Source of the DNA: a virus
Direction: 5' to 3' (one strand)
DNA: 62,770 nt
IMG/VR virus record: IMGVR_UViG_3300028423_000363
Span: 1 to 62,770 of that record
In this document: positions 52,257-59,372 of the stretch, one piece after another
Layout of the letters: every line of letters begins with the position of its first letter
Position numbering within the stretch: the first letter of the stretch is position 1
The notes under the pieces: model-generated
Database searches by the model: none
What the model was told of the DNA's origin: nothing
The model's input: the letters and a program-made list of their open reading frames with translations, nothing else
Made by a program: the position numbers and the translations under genes

Positions 52257-52448
52257 ATGAAATTAGACTATTCAAAAATCGAAAATGTAGAAGTAGACGG
52301 AATAAATGGTTGGGATTATCCTGACTTTTCAGACGCATACATAGCAAGTGCTGACTACAACGGCAGAGGAATGACCGAAGAAGAGTTAAACATTATTAAC
52401 GAAGACTCTCAGTTTGTTTTTGAGCAAGTAGAAAGCCATCTATTTTAG
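52257..52448 (+). CDS. Small acidic conserved protein
   Basis: 63 residues (VEVDGINGWDYPDFSDAYIA, NGRGMTEEELNIINEDSQFV). The 'D..GI..WDYPDFSDAYI..A.Y.GR.MTEEEL..INED..FV' pattern is a recurring small Bacteroidota protein; function unknown. Recurrent leader. Confidence 0.6.
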   Translation: MKLDYSKIENVEVDGINGWDYPDFSDAYIASADYNGRGMTEEELNIINEDSQFVFEQVESHLF

Positions 52449-52449
52449 T

Positions 52450-52644
52450 ATGCAAGACAATAAAAAGTTTAGGTTAGCAGTAGCAATAATATACTTAACT
52501 GTGTTTTTATTGTTACTGTCTATAACCTTATCGCAATTCAAGCTAACATCTAATATCAACATAACAATGTTATTAGGTTCTCTGACAATAATATCATTTA
52601 TCCTTTTTAGGAAAGCAGTATATCAATATTTAAACAAAGATTAA
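52450..52644 (+). CDS. Small two-helix membrane protein
   Basis: 64 residues with IIYLTVFLLLLSITLSQF and NITMLLGSLTIISFILF as membrane segments and a charged N-terminus. It begins 1 base after the previous stop. Function unknown. Confidence 0.6.
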   Translation: MQDNKKFRLAVAIIYLTVFLLLLSITLSQFKLTSNINITMLLGSLTIISFILFRKAVYQYLNKD

Positions 52645-52646
52645 TT

Positions 52647-52847
52647 ATGGATTTAGACGTAACACATAATATTAAAATATGCGACTTCAAGCATATTAAT
52701 GAAGCCATCTATGAAATAGAGATAGGCGAGACAATTCACGATTGTAGAAAATTTACAGGCTTCGTCAATAATCAAAAAGTAAGAGGTTTAATAACTAAAG
52801 ACAATAAAAAATTACACTCAATAACTTATGAGCAGTCATATAGATAA
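52647..52847 (+). CDS. Small protein, unknown function
   Basis: 66 residues (MDLDVTHNIKICDFKHINEA), beta-rich; no family recognised. It overlaps the next gene by 20 bases. Confidence 0.5.
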   Translation: MDLDVTHNIKICDFKHINEAIYEIEIGETIHDCRKFTGFVNNQKVRGLITKDNKKLHSITYEQSYR

Positions 52848-53307
52848 CGTACTAAGACTCGTTAATAAAACAAAATCAAAAATAAAAGTTGATAGTAATA
52901 AACGCTTACAATGGAAGTTATCAGCGTATAAAGTTTTACTTGAATTAACGACGTGGGACATAAAGTGTGAAGAGCTTAACTATTTACTTGACGGAGACTT
53001 CGACAATTTACACGAAGCAAAAACAATATCAATAGGTAAGATAAGTTACACAGATTCAGTGTTATATTTCAAAACATTCTTGTATGAAGGAGAACTTTTC
53101 GTTATATTTACCACCTCAAGAAATGATTTAGGTGTGATATTTAAACCAAATAGCGATAAATATTATAACCTGCCTTTGGTTTACTGTTTAGTAGATGACA
53201 AAGTTTACGATAATATATACGACTTTGAACACATTACAGATCACAAAGGAAACAATATAGATATTAAAAACTCAAAACTAATTATTACAGACTTTACTTA
53301 TGGATAG
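52828..53307 (+). CDS. Unknown protein
   Basis: 159 residues. Helical start (MSSHIDNVLRLVNKTKSKIK), then a beta-rich C-terminal half (SVLYFKTFLYEGELFVIFTT). No family recognised. It overlaps both neighbours. Confidence 0.6.
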   Translation: MSSHIDNVLRLVNKTKSKIKVDSNKRLQWKLSAYKVLLELTTWDIKCEELNYLLDGDFDNLHEAKTISIGKISYTDSVLYFKTFLYEGELFVIFTTSRNDLGVIFKPNSDKYYNLPLVYCLVDDKVYDNIYDFEHITDHKGNNIDIKNSKLIITDFTYG

Positions 53308-53452
53308 AGACGAATATTTCGAAGAAGAATACAGAAATAAAGAACAAGACCTTAGACTTAAAGAAATGGAATTAGAAGAGCAAATGTACTTTCACGAATT
53401 TAAAAACGAAGGCAATTTCTTTGGAAGACAAAAGTTCACTAAAAAATACTAA
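53300..53452 (+). CDS. 50-residue acidic protein
   Basis: MDRDEYFEEEYRNKEQDLRL, KEMELEEQMYFHEFKNEGNF, then FGRQKFTKKY. A short helical charged protein overlapping the previous stop by 8 bases and ending 3 bases before the next start. Confidence 0.5.
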   Translation: MDRDEYFEEEYRNKEQDLRLKEMELEEQMYFHEFKNEGNFFGRQKFTKKY

Positions 53453-53455
53453 AAA

Positions 53456-53803
53456 ATGGAACTATTTAAGAACACAATTAAACAGGCGATCGAGAAGTAC
53501 GACTTTACCAATCAAATTGAGCATTACGACCAGAAAATATTTGAGTTAAGCATCGGTGATATGCCAATGGAAATCTTAAACGAATCTGTAGGTAACGACA
53601 CGCTTATTTTGGAGTTGATATTTGACTTCAGAGGAGAAATAGAGGGCGATGATGTTAGGGTTTGTGAAGACTTATATTTAAGAGCTGTTAGCCTGTTTTT
53701 ATTTAACAATGGCGAAGAGCTTAAATTTGACACTGACTTGTTTTATGATGATGTCAAAGATTCTTTAATTCAATCTATGAATGATTTTGTAATGTGGCAA
53801 TAA
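53456..53803 (+). CDS. Unknown acidic protein
   Basis: 115 residues (ELFKNTIKQAIEKYDFTNQI; FDFRGEIEGDDVRVCEDLYL). No family recognised. Last gene of the compact row before array 2. Confidence 0.55.
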   Translation: MELFKNTIKQAIEKYDFTNQIEHYDQKIFELSIGDMPMEILNESVGNDTLILELIFDFRGEIEGDDVRVCEDLYLRAVSLFLFNNGEELKFDTDLFYDDVKDSLIQSMNDFVMWQ

Positions 53804-53814
53804 AAAATAAAAAA

Positions 53815-54135
53815 ATGACAGAAGCAGATAAAATATTAAATAAGCATTTAACTGATAATGAAGCTAAATATATAGCTGATAAAAGATTTCTTTACGACAG
53901 TTTGATAAACGCAATAAATGAAGCATTAGCTACATCTCGTGTTAGCAGTAGCTTATTAGAAATAACACTTGAAGAATGGGAACACACTTGTGACGATGGC
54001 TGCTGTTATTCTTACGGTGAAGATATATATCTAAATGGTGAGAAATTAGACGAGCAAAATGCTGAAGATAGTAGGAATGCATTAACAGCAGTACTTACAA
54101 GGTTAGGTTATGACGTTGAAATAAATTACCGCTAA
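53815..54135 (+). CDS. Small conserved protein, possible first cassette of array 2
   Basis: 106 residues. The frame could begin at GTG 53794, but ATG 53815 is preferred. The core LEITLEEWEHTCDDGCCYSY, GEDIYLNGEKLD is a small accessory protein pattern often seen in cassettes. Its stop TAA is part of the first palindrome end (GCTAAC). Confidence 0.65.
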   Translation: MTEADKILNKHLTDNEAKYIADKRFLYDSLINAINEALATSRVSSSLLEITLEEWEHTCDDGCCYSYGEDIYLNGEKLDEQNAEDSRNALTAVLTRLGYDVEINYR

Positions 54136-54206
54136 CTGGTGGCGTATAAGATTTGCGCCTTTTCAGCCGAGTAAGTTCAGCGTAAATTTTATGCGCTGTT
54201 ATGCAC
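54131..54206. repeat. attC-like site (array 2, site 1)
   Basis: Arms GGCGTATAAGATTTGCGCC (54141-54159) and GCGTAAATTTTATGCGC (54180-54196) pair with small asymmetry around a 20-base loop. Ends GCTAAC and GTTATGCAC are like attC R boxes. The 5' arm TAACTGGTGGCGTATAA (54133-54149) is identical to 55670-55686, and the 3' TTTTATGCGCTGTT to 55721-55734. Confidence 0.78.
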
Positions 54207-54249
54207 TGGCACGGATTAATAAATAATAACTTAAATTCAACTTAATAAA

Positions 54250-54543
54250 ATGAAAAAGCCTACAACAGAGTGTTCAATTTCGGTACAAAAAAAATCAGAA
54301 ATAACTCGTGTATTTTTAGAAAGTCAAGGATGGAAATTGATTGAAGAAAAACCACTATTTGAATCTTTTGAGCATACTAAAAATCCTTACTTAAAATGCT
54401 CTATTGGATTGTACGGTGGTTTTTCTGTAGTAGAATTACACTGGTGCAACAAAACGCCTGAAAGAGAATTTTCGACAATCAATAACGAACTAACTATTAA
54501 TGATTATCACACAATCATTCGCCTGTTAAATGTACGGGTGTAG
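54250..54543 (+). CDS. Cassette protein, unknown function
   Basis: 97 residues (RVFLESQGWKLIEEKPLFES, FEHTKNPYLKCSIGLYGGFS), a mixed alpha/beta protein found in Bacteroidota accessory DNA; no family recognised. It is enclosed by GTTATGCAC (54198-54206) and GTGCATAAC (54549-54557), exact inverted 9-mers. Confidence 0.68.
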   Translation: MKKPTTECSISVQKKSEITRVFLESQGWKLIEEKPLFESFEHTKNPYLKCSIGLYGGFSVVELHWCNKTPEREFSTINNELTINDYHTIIRLLNVRV

Positions 54544-54548
54544 TGCTT

Positions 54549-54625
54549 GTGCATAACATTCCAGTGCTATGAAAAGTGCCTTTAGGGAATAAGTGATTAG
54601 CATTTTTTATAGCACGTGTTAGCTG
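54549..54625. repeat. attC-like site (array 2, site 2)
   Basis: GTGCTATGAAAAGTGCC (54564-54580) pairs with GCATTTTTTATAGCAC (54600-54615) around a loop (TTTAGGGAATAAGTGATTA) nearly identical to that at 3386-3404. Left end GTGCATAAC; right end GTTAGCTG (54618-54625). Confidence 0.78.
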
Positions 54626-54667
54626 ACGAAGTGAACAGTAAAATATTAATGGATTAAAAAAAGAATT

Positions 54668-55258
54668 ATGAAAAATTGGACTGGAAATAAAAACAGTATT
54701 TATAAAACTTTAGGTTCGAGTAACCACACAGAAAAAAGCCGTGAGCAACATGACTATTATGCAACCGACCCAAAAGCAGCCGAATTACTTTTGGAATTAG
54801 AAAGCTTTGAAAATGTATTAGAGCCTTCTTGTGGTGAGGGACATTTAAGTAAAGTTTTTGTTGATGCAGGAATTAATGTTACAAGTAGCGACTTAATTGA
54901 TAGAAATTACGGAACTCAAAAAAGTTTTTTTGACTACGAAAAATGGAATGGCGATATAGTTACAAACCCACCTTACAAATATGGGCTTGAATTTGTAGAA
55001 CACGCTTTGAAAATAATACCTAATGGAAATAAAGTTGCGATGTTTTTAAAACTGCAATTTCTTGAAGGTAAGAAACGAAAAAAACTTTTTGTAGATAAAC
55101 CACCTAAAAAACTTTACGTATCTAGTAGTAGGCTGCTTTGTGCAAAAAACGCTGATTTTGAAGGTATGCGAAAAGGTGGCGGTAGTGCCGTTGCTTACGG
55201 CTGGTTTGTTTGGCAAAAAGGTTTTAAAGGACTTTCGCAAATAGAATGGTTTAATTAA
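54668..55258 (+). CDS. DNA adenine methyltransferase-like cassette gene
   Basis: 196 residues. SREQHDYYATDPKAAELLLE, LEPSCGEGHLSKVF (motif I, SAM binding) and DIVTNPPYKYGLEFVEHALK (motif IV NPPY) identify a DNA N6-adenine methyltransferase-like fold; GGGSAVAYGWFVWQKG follows. It is smaller than a typical type II methyltransferase and has no separate target-recognition domain. No restriction endonuclease is adjacent, so it is an orphan, perhaps for protection from host restriction. It is framed by GTTAGCTG and CAGGCTAAC. Confidence 0.82.
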   Translation: MKNWTGNKNSIYKTLGSSNHTEKSREQHDYYATDPKAAELLLELESFENVLEPSCGEGHLSKVFVDAGINVTSSDLIDRNYGTQKSFFDYEKWNGDIVTNPPYKYGLEFVEHALKIIPNGNKVAMFLKLQFLEGKKRKKLFVDKPPKKLYVSSSRLLCAKNADFEGMRKGGGSAVAYGWFVWQKGFKGLSQIEWFN

Positions 55259-55268
55259 TATTTTATTG

Positions 55269-55299
55269 CAGGCTAACGTAAAAGTATAACAGTAGTAAC
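55269..55299. repeat. Cassette-end repeat, copy B (array 2, site 3)
   Basis: CAGGCTAAC (55269-55277) ends the methyltransferase cassette. Bases 55274-55299 are identical to 3019-3044 (26 bp). The last 13 (TAACAGTAGTAAC) are complementary to GTTATTACTGTTA at 55541-55553. No long hairpin is present here. Confidence 0.82.
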
Positions 55300-55328
55300 G
55301 GAAATATTAATAACTAAATTTTTTAAAT

Positions 55329-55541
55329 ATGAAAGCAAAACTAATATATAATGGTGAAGAAACTGCAGAAACACAAGAAGTTGATTTACCACAAATACCA
55401 AGGGTAGGCGACGGTTTTTGTGTTTTAATAGACAATGTAGAAAAGCGAGTATTTGCTTCTTGTGTGGTGGAAAGCATAGACTGGTGGATTGAAAATGGTA
55501 AACTGCGAAATGTAGAAATTTATTTAAAAGACGAAGAATAG
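55329..55541 (+). CDS. Small cassette protein, unknown function
   Basis: 70 residues, beta-rich (KAKLIYNGEETAETQEVDLP; VFASCVVESIDWWIENGKLR). It sits between exactly the same end sequences as the unrelated gene 3073-3291. No family recognised. Confidence 0.7.
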   Translation: MKAKLIYNGEETAETQEVDLPQIPRVGDGFCVLIDNVEKRVFASCVVESIDWWIENGKLRNVEIYLKDEE

Positions 55542-55673
55542 TTATTACTGTTATGCATTGTTATATATCTGGTGGTGGCTAGTAAGACCTTAGCGGATGA
55601 TGAATGCACTTGATGCGATTCTGGTTTGGCGAAAATATGGGTTTATTAACCTGTGCCACCACTTGTATATAAC
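55539..55673. repeat. Cassette-end repeat plus large hairpin (array 2, site 4)
   Basis: Bases 55539-55563 equal 3289-3313. GTTATATATCTGGTGGTGGC (55560-55579) pairs with GCCACCACTTGTATATAAC (55655-55673), enclosing a 75-base loop with no gene. The stem ends GTTATATA/TATATAAC. Confidence 0.72.
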
Positions 55674-55741
55674 TGGTGGCGTATAAAATAAGCCAGCGCA
55701 ACACTGGTTAATTCGGCTTGTTTTATGCGCTGTTGTAAAGC
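55670..55741. repeat. attC-like site (array 2, site 5)
   Basis: GGCGTATAAAATAAGCC (55678-55694) pairs with GGCTTGTTTTATGCGC (55715-55730). Shares its arms with 54131-54206 but not its loop. The right end GTTGTAAAGC (55732-55741) is the exact reverse complement of GCTTTACAAC at 56371-56380. Confidence 0.78.
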
Positions 55742-55796
55742 GTTTTTCAATTCAAATTTTTTAAATTCAAATATTAATCAATTAAATAAAATAAAA

Positions 55797-56369
55797 ATGA
55801 AAAAATTATTAAAATCATTAGACAAAAAAATATCAGTTAGACAAGCTGGTACAGGAACAATTTATGTTTCTTTTGACGGTAAAAAAATAAGAATTGCTAA
55901 TCATGAACCTAATAGATCAATGAAAAGACAAAGAGGTTCAGCAGATCTTGAAATCTACACTCACGATTTAGTAGGTAAAGAAATAAATTCTAAGTATGAT
56001 GTTGTAGAAAAAGTAGCAGATTTTTTAAATATTGAAATTAAAGGACCTACAAAGTCAGCTATTACACGTTTTAGAAATAAAGAATTAGAAAAATCAAAAA
56101 AACTTGCTAGAATAGAAATTGAAAATGAAAAGGAAATGAAAGAAATACAAGATCGAATTAAAAAGTTTTATTCTAAAATAAAAAAGCTGACTAAAGGCAA
56201 AGAAAAAGAACTTAAACAATTATATGCTGAAGCTGAAAAATATGGCGATTTAGGCTCTAATGGATCAAAAAGAAGAAAAAGACGTACATCATATTTTAAA
56301 AGAGAATTCAAAAATAGGTTTGGAATAGAAGCAACGCCTTCAGATGTTAAAAATGCAATTAATTCTTAA
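55797..56369 (+). CDS. Lys-rich cassette protein with coiled coil
   Basis: 190 residues from ATG 55797 (a longer frame begins at ATG 55725, inside the palindrome). N-terminal TGTIYVSFDGKKIRIANHEP and EIYTHDLVGKEINSKYDVVE, then a long Lys/Glu coiled coil (KSKKLARIEIENEKEMKEIQ) and a basic C-terminus (KRRKRRTSYFKREFKNRFGI). Could bind nucleic acid; no family recognised. Exact 10-bp inverted repeats frame it. Confidence 0.65.
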   Translation: MKKLLKSLDKKISVRQAGTGTIYVSFDGKKIRIANHEPNRSMKRQRGSADLEIYTHDLVGKEINSKYDVVEKVADFLNIEIKGPTKSAITRFRNKELEKSKKLARIEIENEKEMKEIQDRIKKFYSKIKKLTKGKEKELKQLYAEAEKYGDLGSNGSKRRKRRTSYFKREFKNRFGIEATPSDVKNAINS

Positions 56370-56370
56370 T

Positions 56371-56380
56371 GCTTTACAAC
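56371..56380. repeat. Cassette-end inverted repeat, end of array 2
   Basis: GCTTTACAAC, partner of 55732-55741. No hairpin follows, so the array ends here. Confidence 0.75.
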
Positions 56381-56413
56381 ACGTAATAACAACACATAAA
56401 CACTTAAACCCTT

Positions 56414-56686
56414 ATGAATACTACAAAACAAAAAAATAAAGAGTTTGAAAATGAACTATTTTATGATAGTTTCAAAACAAAAAAGTTAAGAAGTGAACTA
56501 TCAAAGGAAGCTAAGACTGCTATTGAAATCAGGAAAGAAAACACAACTCAAAAAGATGTAGCCGATACCTTAGAAATACCACTAACAAAGATTAAACAAG
56601 TTGAGAATGGCACTTGCAAAGATATAGATGCTATTCTTAATTACATAGGTTATCTCAATTACAAATCAATAATAATTATTAACTGA
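56414..56686 (+). CDS. XRE-type helix-turn-helix regulator
   Basis: 90 residues. AIEIRKENTTQKDVADTLEI, PLTKIKQVENGTCKDIDAIL is an XRE-type helix-turn-helix (TQKDVADxLxIxxxxIxxxExG). N-terminal Lys/Glu-rich extension. It ends just before a bidirectional terminator. It could regulate the array 2 region or the divergent genes. Confidence 0.72.
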   Translation: MNTTKQKNKEFENELFYDSFKTKKLRSELSKEAKTAIEIRKENTTQKDVADTLEIPLTKIKQVENGTCKDIDAILNYIGYLNYKSIIIIN

Positions 56687-56696
56687 TTTTTAAAAA

Positions 56697-56722
56697 AAAG
56701 AGAGGCGTTTAAACCTCTCTTT
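56697..56722. terminator. Bidirectional terminator
   Basis: AAAGAGAGG (56697-56705), loop CGTTTAAA, CCTCTCTTT (56714-56722), with A- and T-runs on both sides. It separates the HTH gene from the convergent minus gene. Confidence 0.92.
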
Positions 56723-56728
56723 AAATAT

Positions 56729-57463
56729 TTATTTTAACTTAGTCTTCAGAAACTTAGCCAACTTTTGACCTTCTTTGGTTTTCATATAAGACTTTAAAGT
56801 TTCTTCGACATCACTGTTAAAAGGAACTTCTAAAACTAAATCTTCACCTGCATAAATTTTATCAGACTTCTTAGTTAACAGTCCGTGAGACAAGGCATCA
56901 CTAGCTAAAGCTAACAAACTTAAATCTTCGTCATTAGCTAATTCAATTATAGTCTCAGGGTCTTTCTTAGCTTCAACTAATAAATCTCTTTTAAGTTCTG
57001 TCGATGTAAGTTTCTTAGACTTACCTCCGAATACAGCTAAACCTAATGCGGATAATTCATCTGTAGAACAATCGAAGATACATTTCTTAGCGTTAAATTC
57101 TAACTCTTCACGATCAAACTCTTCCGAAGCTTTTGCTTCAGGGTCAAACTCTTCAAACAACAATCCGTTGTGAGGATGCTTAGACAAGAACTCTTGAAGA
57201 ACCATGTTGGTTTTCGGAACTTTTAAAACTCCGTCAATCATAGCAACACGACCTAATATAGACTCGCCTTGTTGCTCATCCATAAAAATTGATTGTTGAT
57301 TAGTACAATAGCGAAGACTTCTAGGATTACCTTTACTGTCAACCCATTGCAAAGGATTGTTTTGAGTGTGTGCTGTTCTAATTGTTAAGGAAGCACTTCT
57401 TTTCCCTTTCTGAACGTATGTGCGATCTTTACGCTCTACGCTCGTTTTCTTTTTTACTGGCAT
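56729..57463 (-). CDS. Conserved phage protein, unknown function
   Basis: 244 residues. The N-terminus is basic (MPVKKKTSVERKDRTYVQKG), then SLTIRTAHTQNNPLQWVDSK, FMDEQQGESILGRVAMIDG and FLSKHPHNGLLFEEFDPE. The SIFxDEQ...FLxxHPxN pattern recurs in marine phage proteins that I cannot assign. It stands alone on the minus strand with its own TATCTTTG box and a terminator, in a block of plus-strand replication genes; this isolation suggests strong late expression, perhaps a virion or DNA-binding protein. Confidence 0.65.
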   Translation of the reverse strand: MPVKKKTSVERKDRTYVQKGKRSASLTIRTAHTQNNPLQWVDSKGNPRSLRYCTNQQSIFMDEQQGESILGRVAMIDGVLKVPKTNMVLQEFLSKHPHNGLLFEEFDPEAKASEEFDREELEFNAKKCIFDCSTDELSALGLAVFGGKSKKLTSTELKRDLLVEAKKDPETIIELANDEDLSLLALASDALSHGLLTKKSDKIYAGEDLVLEVPFNSDVEETLKSYMKTKEGQKLAKFLKTKLK

Positions 57464-57491
57464 AATTAATTTAATTTATTTAATATAAATA

Positions 57492-57499
57492 CAAAGATA
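57492..57499 (-). promoter_or_regulatory. Late promoter -7 box TATCTTTG
   Basis: The minus strand reads TGTATCTTTGTATTTAT, about 29 bases upstream of the ATG at 57463; divergent from the 57507 gene. Confidence 0.65.
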
Positions 57500-57506
57500 C
57501 AAAATA

Positions 57507-57722
57507 ATGAAAACAAAAATCAGAACACCAGAGCAACAAAAGATTGCTCAATTAAATCAACAAAACGTAATAATTAAAAACGAAAACAAAAAACTAATAA
57601 AAATTGCACTTCACTATAAGCATAAATCAGAAAAATTGCATAACGAGTTAATCAAATATAAATCTATAAGTGGTTTTTATAAGTTTTTTAACATAAAATC
57701 TTGGTTTAACAAGTATAAATAA
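57507..57722 (+). CDS. Small coiled-coil protein
   Basis: 71 residues (QQKIAQLNQQNVIIKNENKK), with a heptad-like Leu/Ile/Asn pattern and a basic C-terminus. First gene of the plus-strand DNA metabolism block, 8 bases after the minus box region. No family recognised. Confidence 0.55.
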   Translation: MKTKIRTPEQQKIAQLNQQNVIIKNENKKLIKIALHYKHKSEKLHNELIKYKSISGFYKFFNIKSWFNKYK

Positions 57723-57754
57723 TTATTTTTGTAATCAATTAAATACATATATAT

Positions 57755-58048
57755 ATGCAAATTTTAAATTTTAGTATCAATTTAGACAAGATTGACAAAA
57801 GTAAAATCGTGAAAGGTCAAAAAGGTAAGTATTACAATATTACTGCCTTTGTATCTGACGAGGAAGATCAATTCGGAAACAACGTTTCTGTAATTACATC
57901 TCAAACTAAAGAAGAGAGAGAGGCTAAAGAAGAGAGAACTTACTTAGGTAATGGTAAGGTGGCTTACGATTCTAACGGAGGAGGCCCTACTTCTAATGAT
58001 TCAAACTCTTCAAACGAGGAAGATGAAGATGATGATTTACCTTTTTAG
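57755..58048 (+). CDS. ssb: Single-stranded DNA-binding protein
   Basis: 97 residues. The short OB-like front (NFSINLDKIDKSKIVKGQKG; YYNITAFVSDEEDQFGNNVS) is followed by a Ser/Asn/Asp linker and an acidic C-terminal tip EEDEDDDLPF, the hallmark of SSB proteins (the tip recruits replication partners). Shorter than E. coli SSB (178), similar to T7 gp2.5-type phage SSBs. It is the first gene of the recombination block and ends before a terminator. Confidence 0.85.
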   Translation: MQILNFSINLDKIDKSKIVKGQKGKYYNITAFVSDEEDQFGNNVSVITSQTKEEREAKEERTYLGNGKVAYDSNGGGPTSNDSNSSNEEDEDDDLPF

Positions 58049-58067
58049 TCAAAGAGAAACAACAACT

Positions 58068-58093
58068 AAGGAGGTGTAATAGCCTCCTTTTTT
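58068..58093 (+). terminator. Rho-independent terminator after ssb
   Basis: AAGGAGG, loop TGTAATA, GCCTCCTT followed by a T-run to 58093. Reduces read-through into the ERF gene. Confidence 0.88.
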
Positions 58094-58116
58094 ATTAATC
58101 TTTAAAACAAATAACA

Positions 58117-58740
58117 ATGGCAAAAGAAAAAATGAATCTTAGACAAAAATTATCAGCTATACAAAATGAGCTGAAAGCACCTAAAAATCAAAGAAACAAT
58201 TTCGGGAAGTACAACTATCGTTCAGCAGAAGATATATTAGAGGCTGCTAAACCTTTGTGCTACAAATACAATACGTGCTTAGTAGTTAGTGATGAGTTAG
58301 TTAATATAGGCGAAAGGTATTATATAAACGCAGAAGCTGTTCTTTTCGATAATGAATCTGATAACACTATTTCTGCCAATGGATATGCCAGAGAGGAAGA
58401 AAATAAGAAGGGTATGGACGGTAGCCAAATAACAGGTGCTTCGTCATCGTACTCACGAAAATACGCTCTTAATGGTCTGTTTAATATTGACGACACTAAA
58501 GATAGTGATGCGACAAATGACGGTAGTAAAGAAGTAAAGAAGCCTTCGAGTAAACCAAAACAAAAGACAGCTACAGAAGATGATAAAAAACAGAAGTTAA
58601 TCAAGGCTTTCTCAGACAATAAAGAAAAGACCATATCGGCTATGAAGTCTAAAGGTCAGAAGTTGTCAAGAGCTCAAGCTAACGTCTTAGTTTCGGAAAA
58701 TATTGTAACTAAAGAAGAGATTGCTGATGTGGTCAAGTAA
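58117..58740 (+). CDS. ERF-family single-strand annealing protein
   Basis: 207 residues. NLRQKLSAIQNELKAPKNQR, NNFGKYNYRSAEDILEAAKP, then GSQITGASSSYSRKYALNGL and FNIDDTKDSDATNDG is the ERF/Sak-type motif set (KxxxNxFGxYxYRxxEDILE ... GxxxTGxxSYxRKYAL...DTxDxD). These proteins anneal complementary strands during phage recombination. A Lys-rich C-terminus follows. Located between SSB and nuclease genes, as expected. Confidence 0.9.
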   Translation: MAKEKMNLRQKLSAIQNELKAPKNQRNNFGKYNYRSAEDILEAAKPLCYKYNTCLVVSDELVNIGERYYINAEAVLFDNESDNTISANGYAREEENKKGMDGSQITGASSSYSRKYALNGLFNIDDTKDSDATNDGSKEVKKPSSKPKQKTATEDDKKQKLIKAFSDNKEKTISAMKSKGQKLSRAQANVLVSENIVTKEEIADVVK

Positions 58741-58951
58741 GAATATAAGAGGTTTGTTCTGTATAATAGAACTACTACTTACGGCAGTTAGCGTAACTAT
58801 CGGAATGATAGGAATAATATTAAGTTCGAAATCCTTGCTAATCATTGCAGGGATTTCTTTTTTAACTTCATTATTAATAAACACTATAATTAAAAGATAT
58901 GACGAAAGACAAGAAAGAGTACAACGTGAGAGAAAAGTTAAACAATGGTAG
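58727..58951 (+). CDS. Small membrane protein
   Basis: 74 residues from ATG 58727 (TTG 58721 is possible but inside ERF). Two membrane segments (LFCIIELLLTAVSVTIGMIG; SLLIIAGISFLTSLLINTII) and a basic C-terminus (RYDERQERVQRERKV). It overlaps ERF by 14 bases. Function unknown. Confidence 0.6.
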   Translation: MWSSKNIRGLFCIIELLLTAVSVTIGMIGIILSSKSLLIIAGISFLTSLLINTIIKRYDERQERVQRERKVKQW

Positions 58952-59111
58952 AAAATATGTTCACGTTAAAATAGAATATAATGGCGAAACTTACCTTGAT
59001 AAAGGTTTTAAAACAGTAGAGGAAGCGACTAAAATTGCAGATATTACTATTCTTAAAAACATGTTACCTTATGAAACGAAGAGATTTAAACCTGTAAACA
59101 AAAACAAGTAG
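58899..59111 (+). CDS. Small basic protein
   Basis: 70 residues (VREKLNNGRKYVHVKIEYNG; ETYLDKGFKTVEEATKIAD), beta then helix, overlapping the previous gene by 53 bases. No family recognised. Confidence 0.55.
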   Translation: MTKDKKEYNVREKLNNGRKYVHVKIEYNGETYLDKGFKTVEEATKIADITILKNMLPYETKRFKPVNKNK

Positions 59112-59169
59112 TAAAGTATTACTTTACAACTGAAATCAAGTTATTAAGTATTACTTAAATACTGAAATT

Positions 59170-59343
59170 ATGATATATTGGATAAGCAAAGAAAAAGTTA
59201 GTGAAACAAAAGAAAATCTTTGGCACGTTTGGGAGTCAGGCATAACTCATTCAAAATGCATAGATGCTTTTAAAGACGAGTCTTGTGCAGAAGACTATTG
59301 TAAATTTTTAAACGAAAATGCAATAAGTAAAGCCTTAGTGTAA
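59170..59343 (+). CDS. 57-residue small protein
   Basis: MIYWISKEKVSETKENLWHV, WESGITHSKCIDAFKDESCA, EDYCKFLNENAISKALV. Four Cys. It follows a TTATTAAGTATTACTT repeat-rich 5' gap. Length below the usual cut-off; leader AAATTATG. Confidence 0.5.
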   Translation: MIYWISKEKVSETKENLWHVWESGITHSKCIDAFKDESCAEDYCKFLNENAISKALV

Positions 59344-59372
59344 ATAAGTAAATATAGAAAAAACTTAAAACA

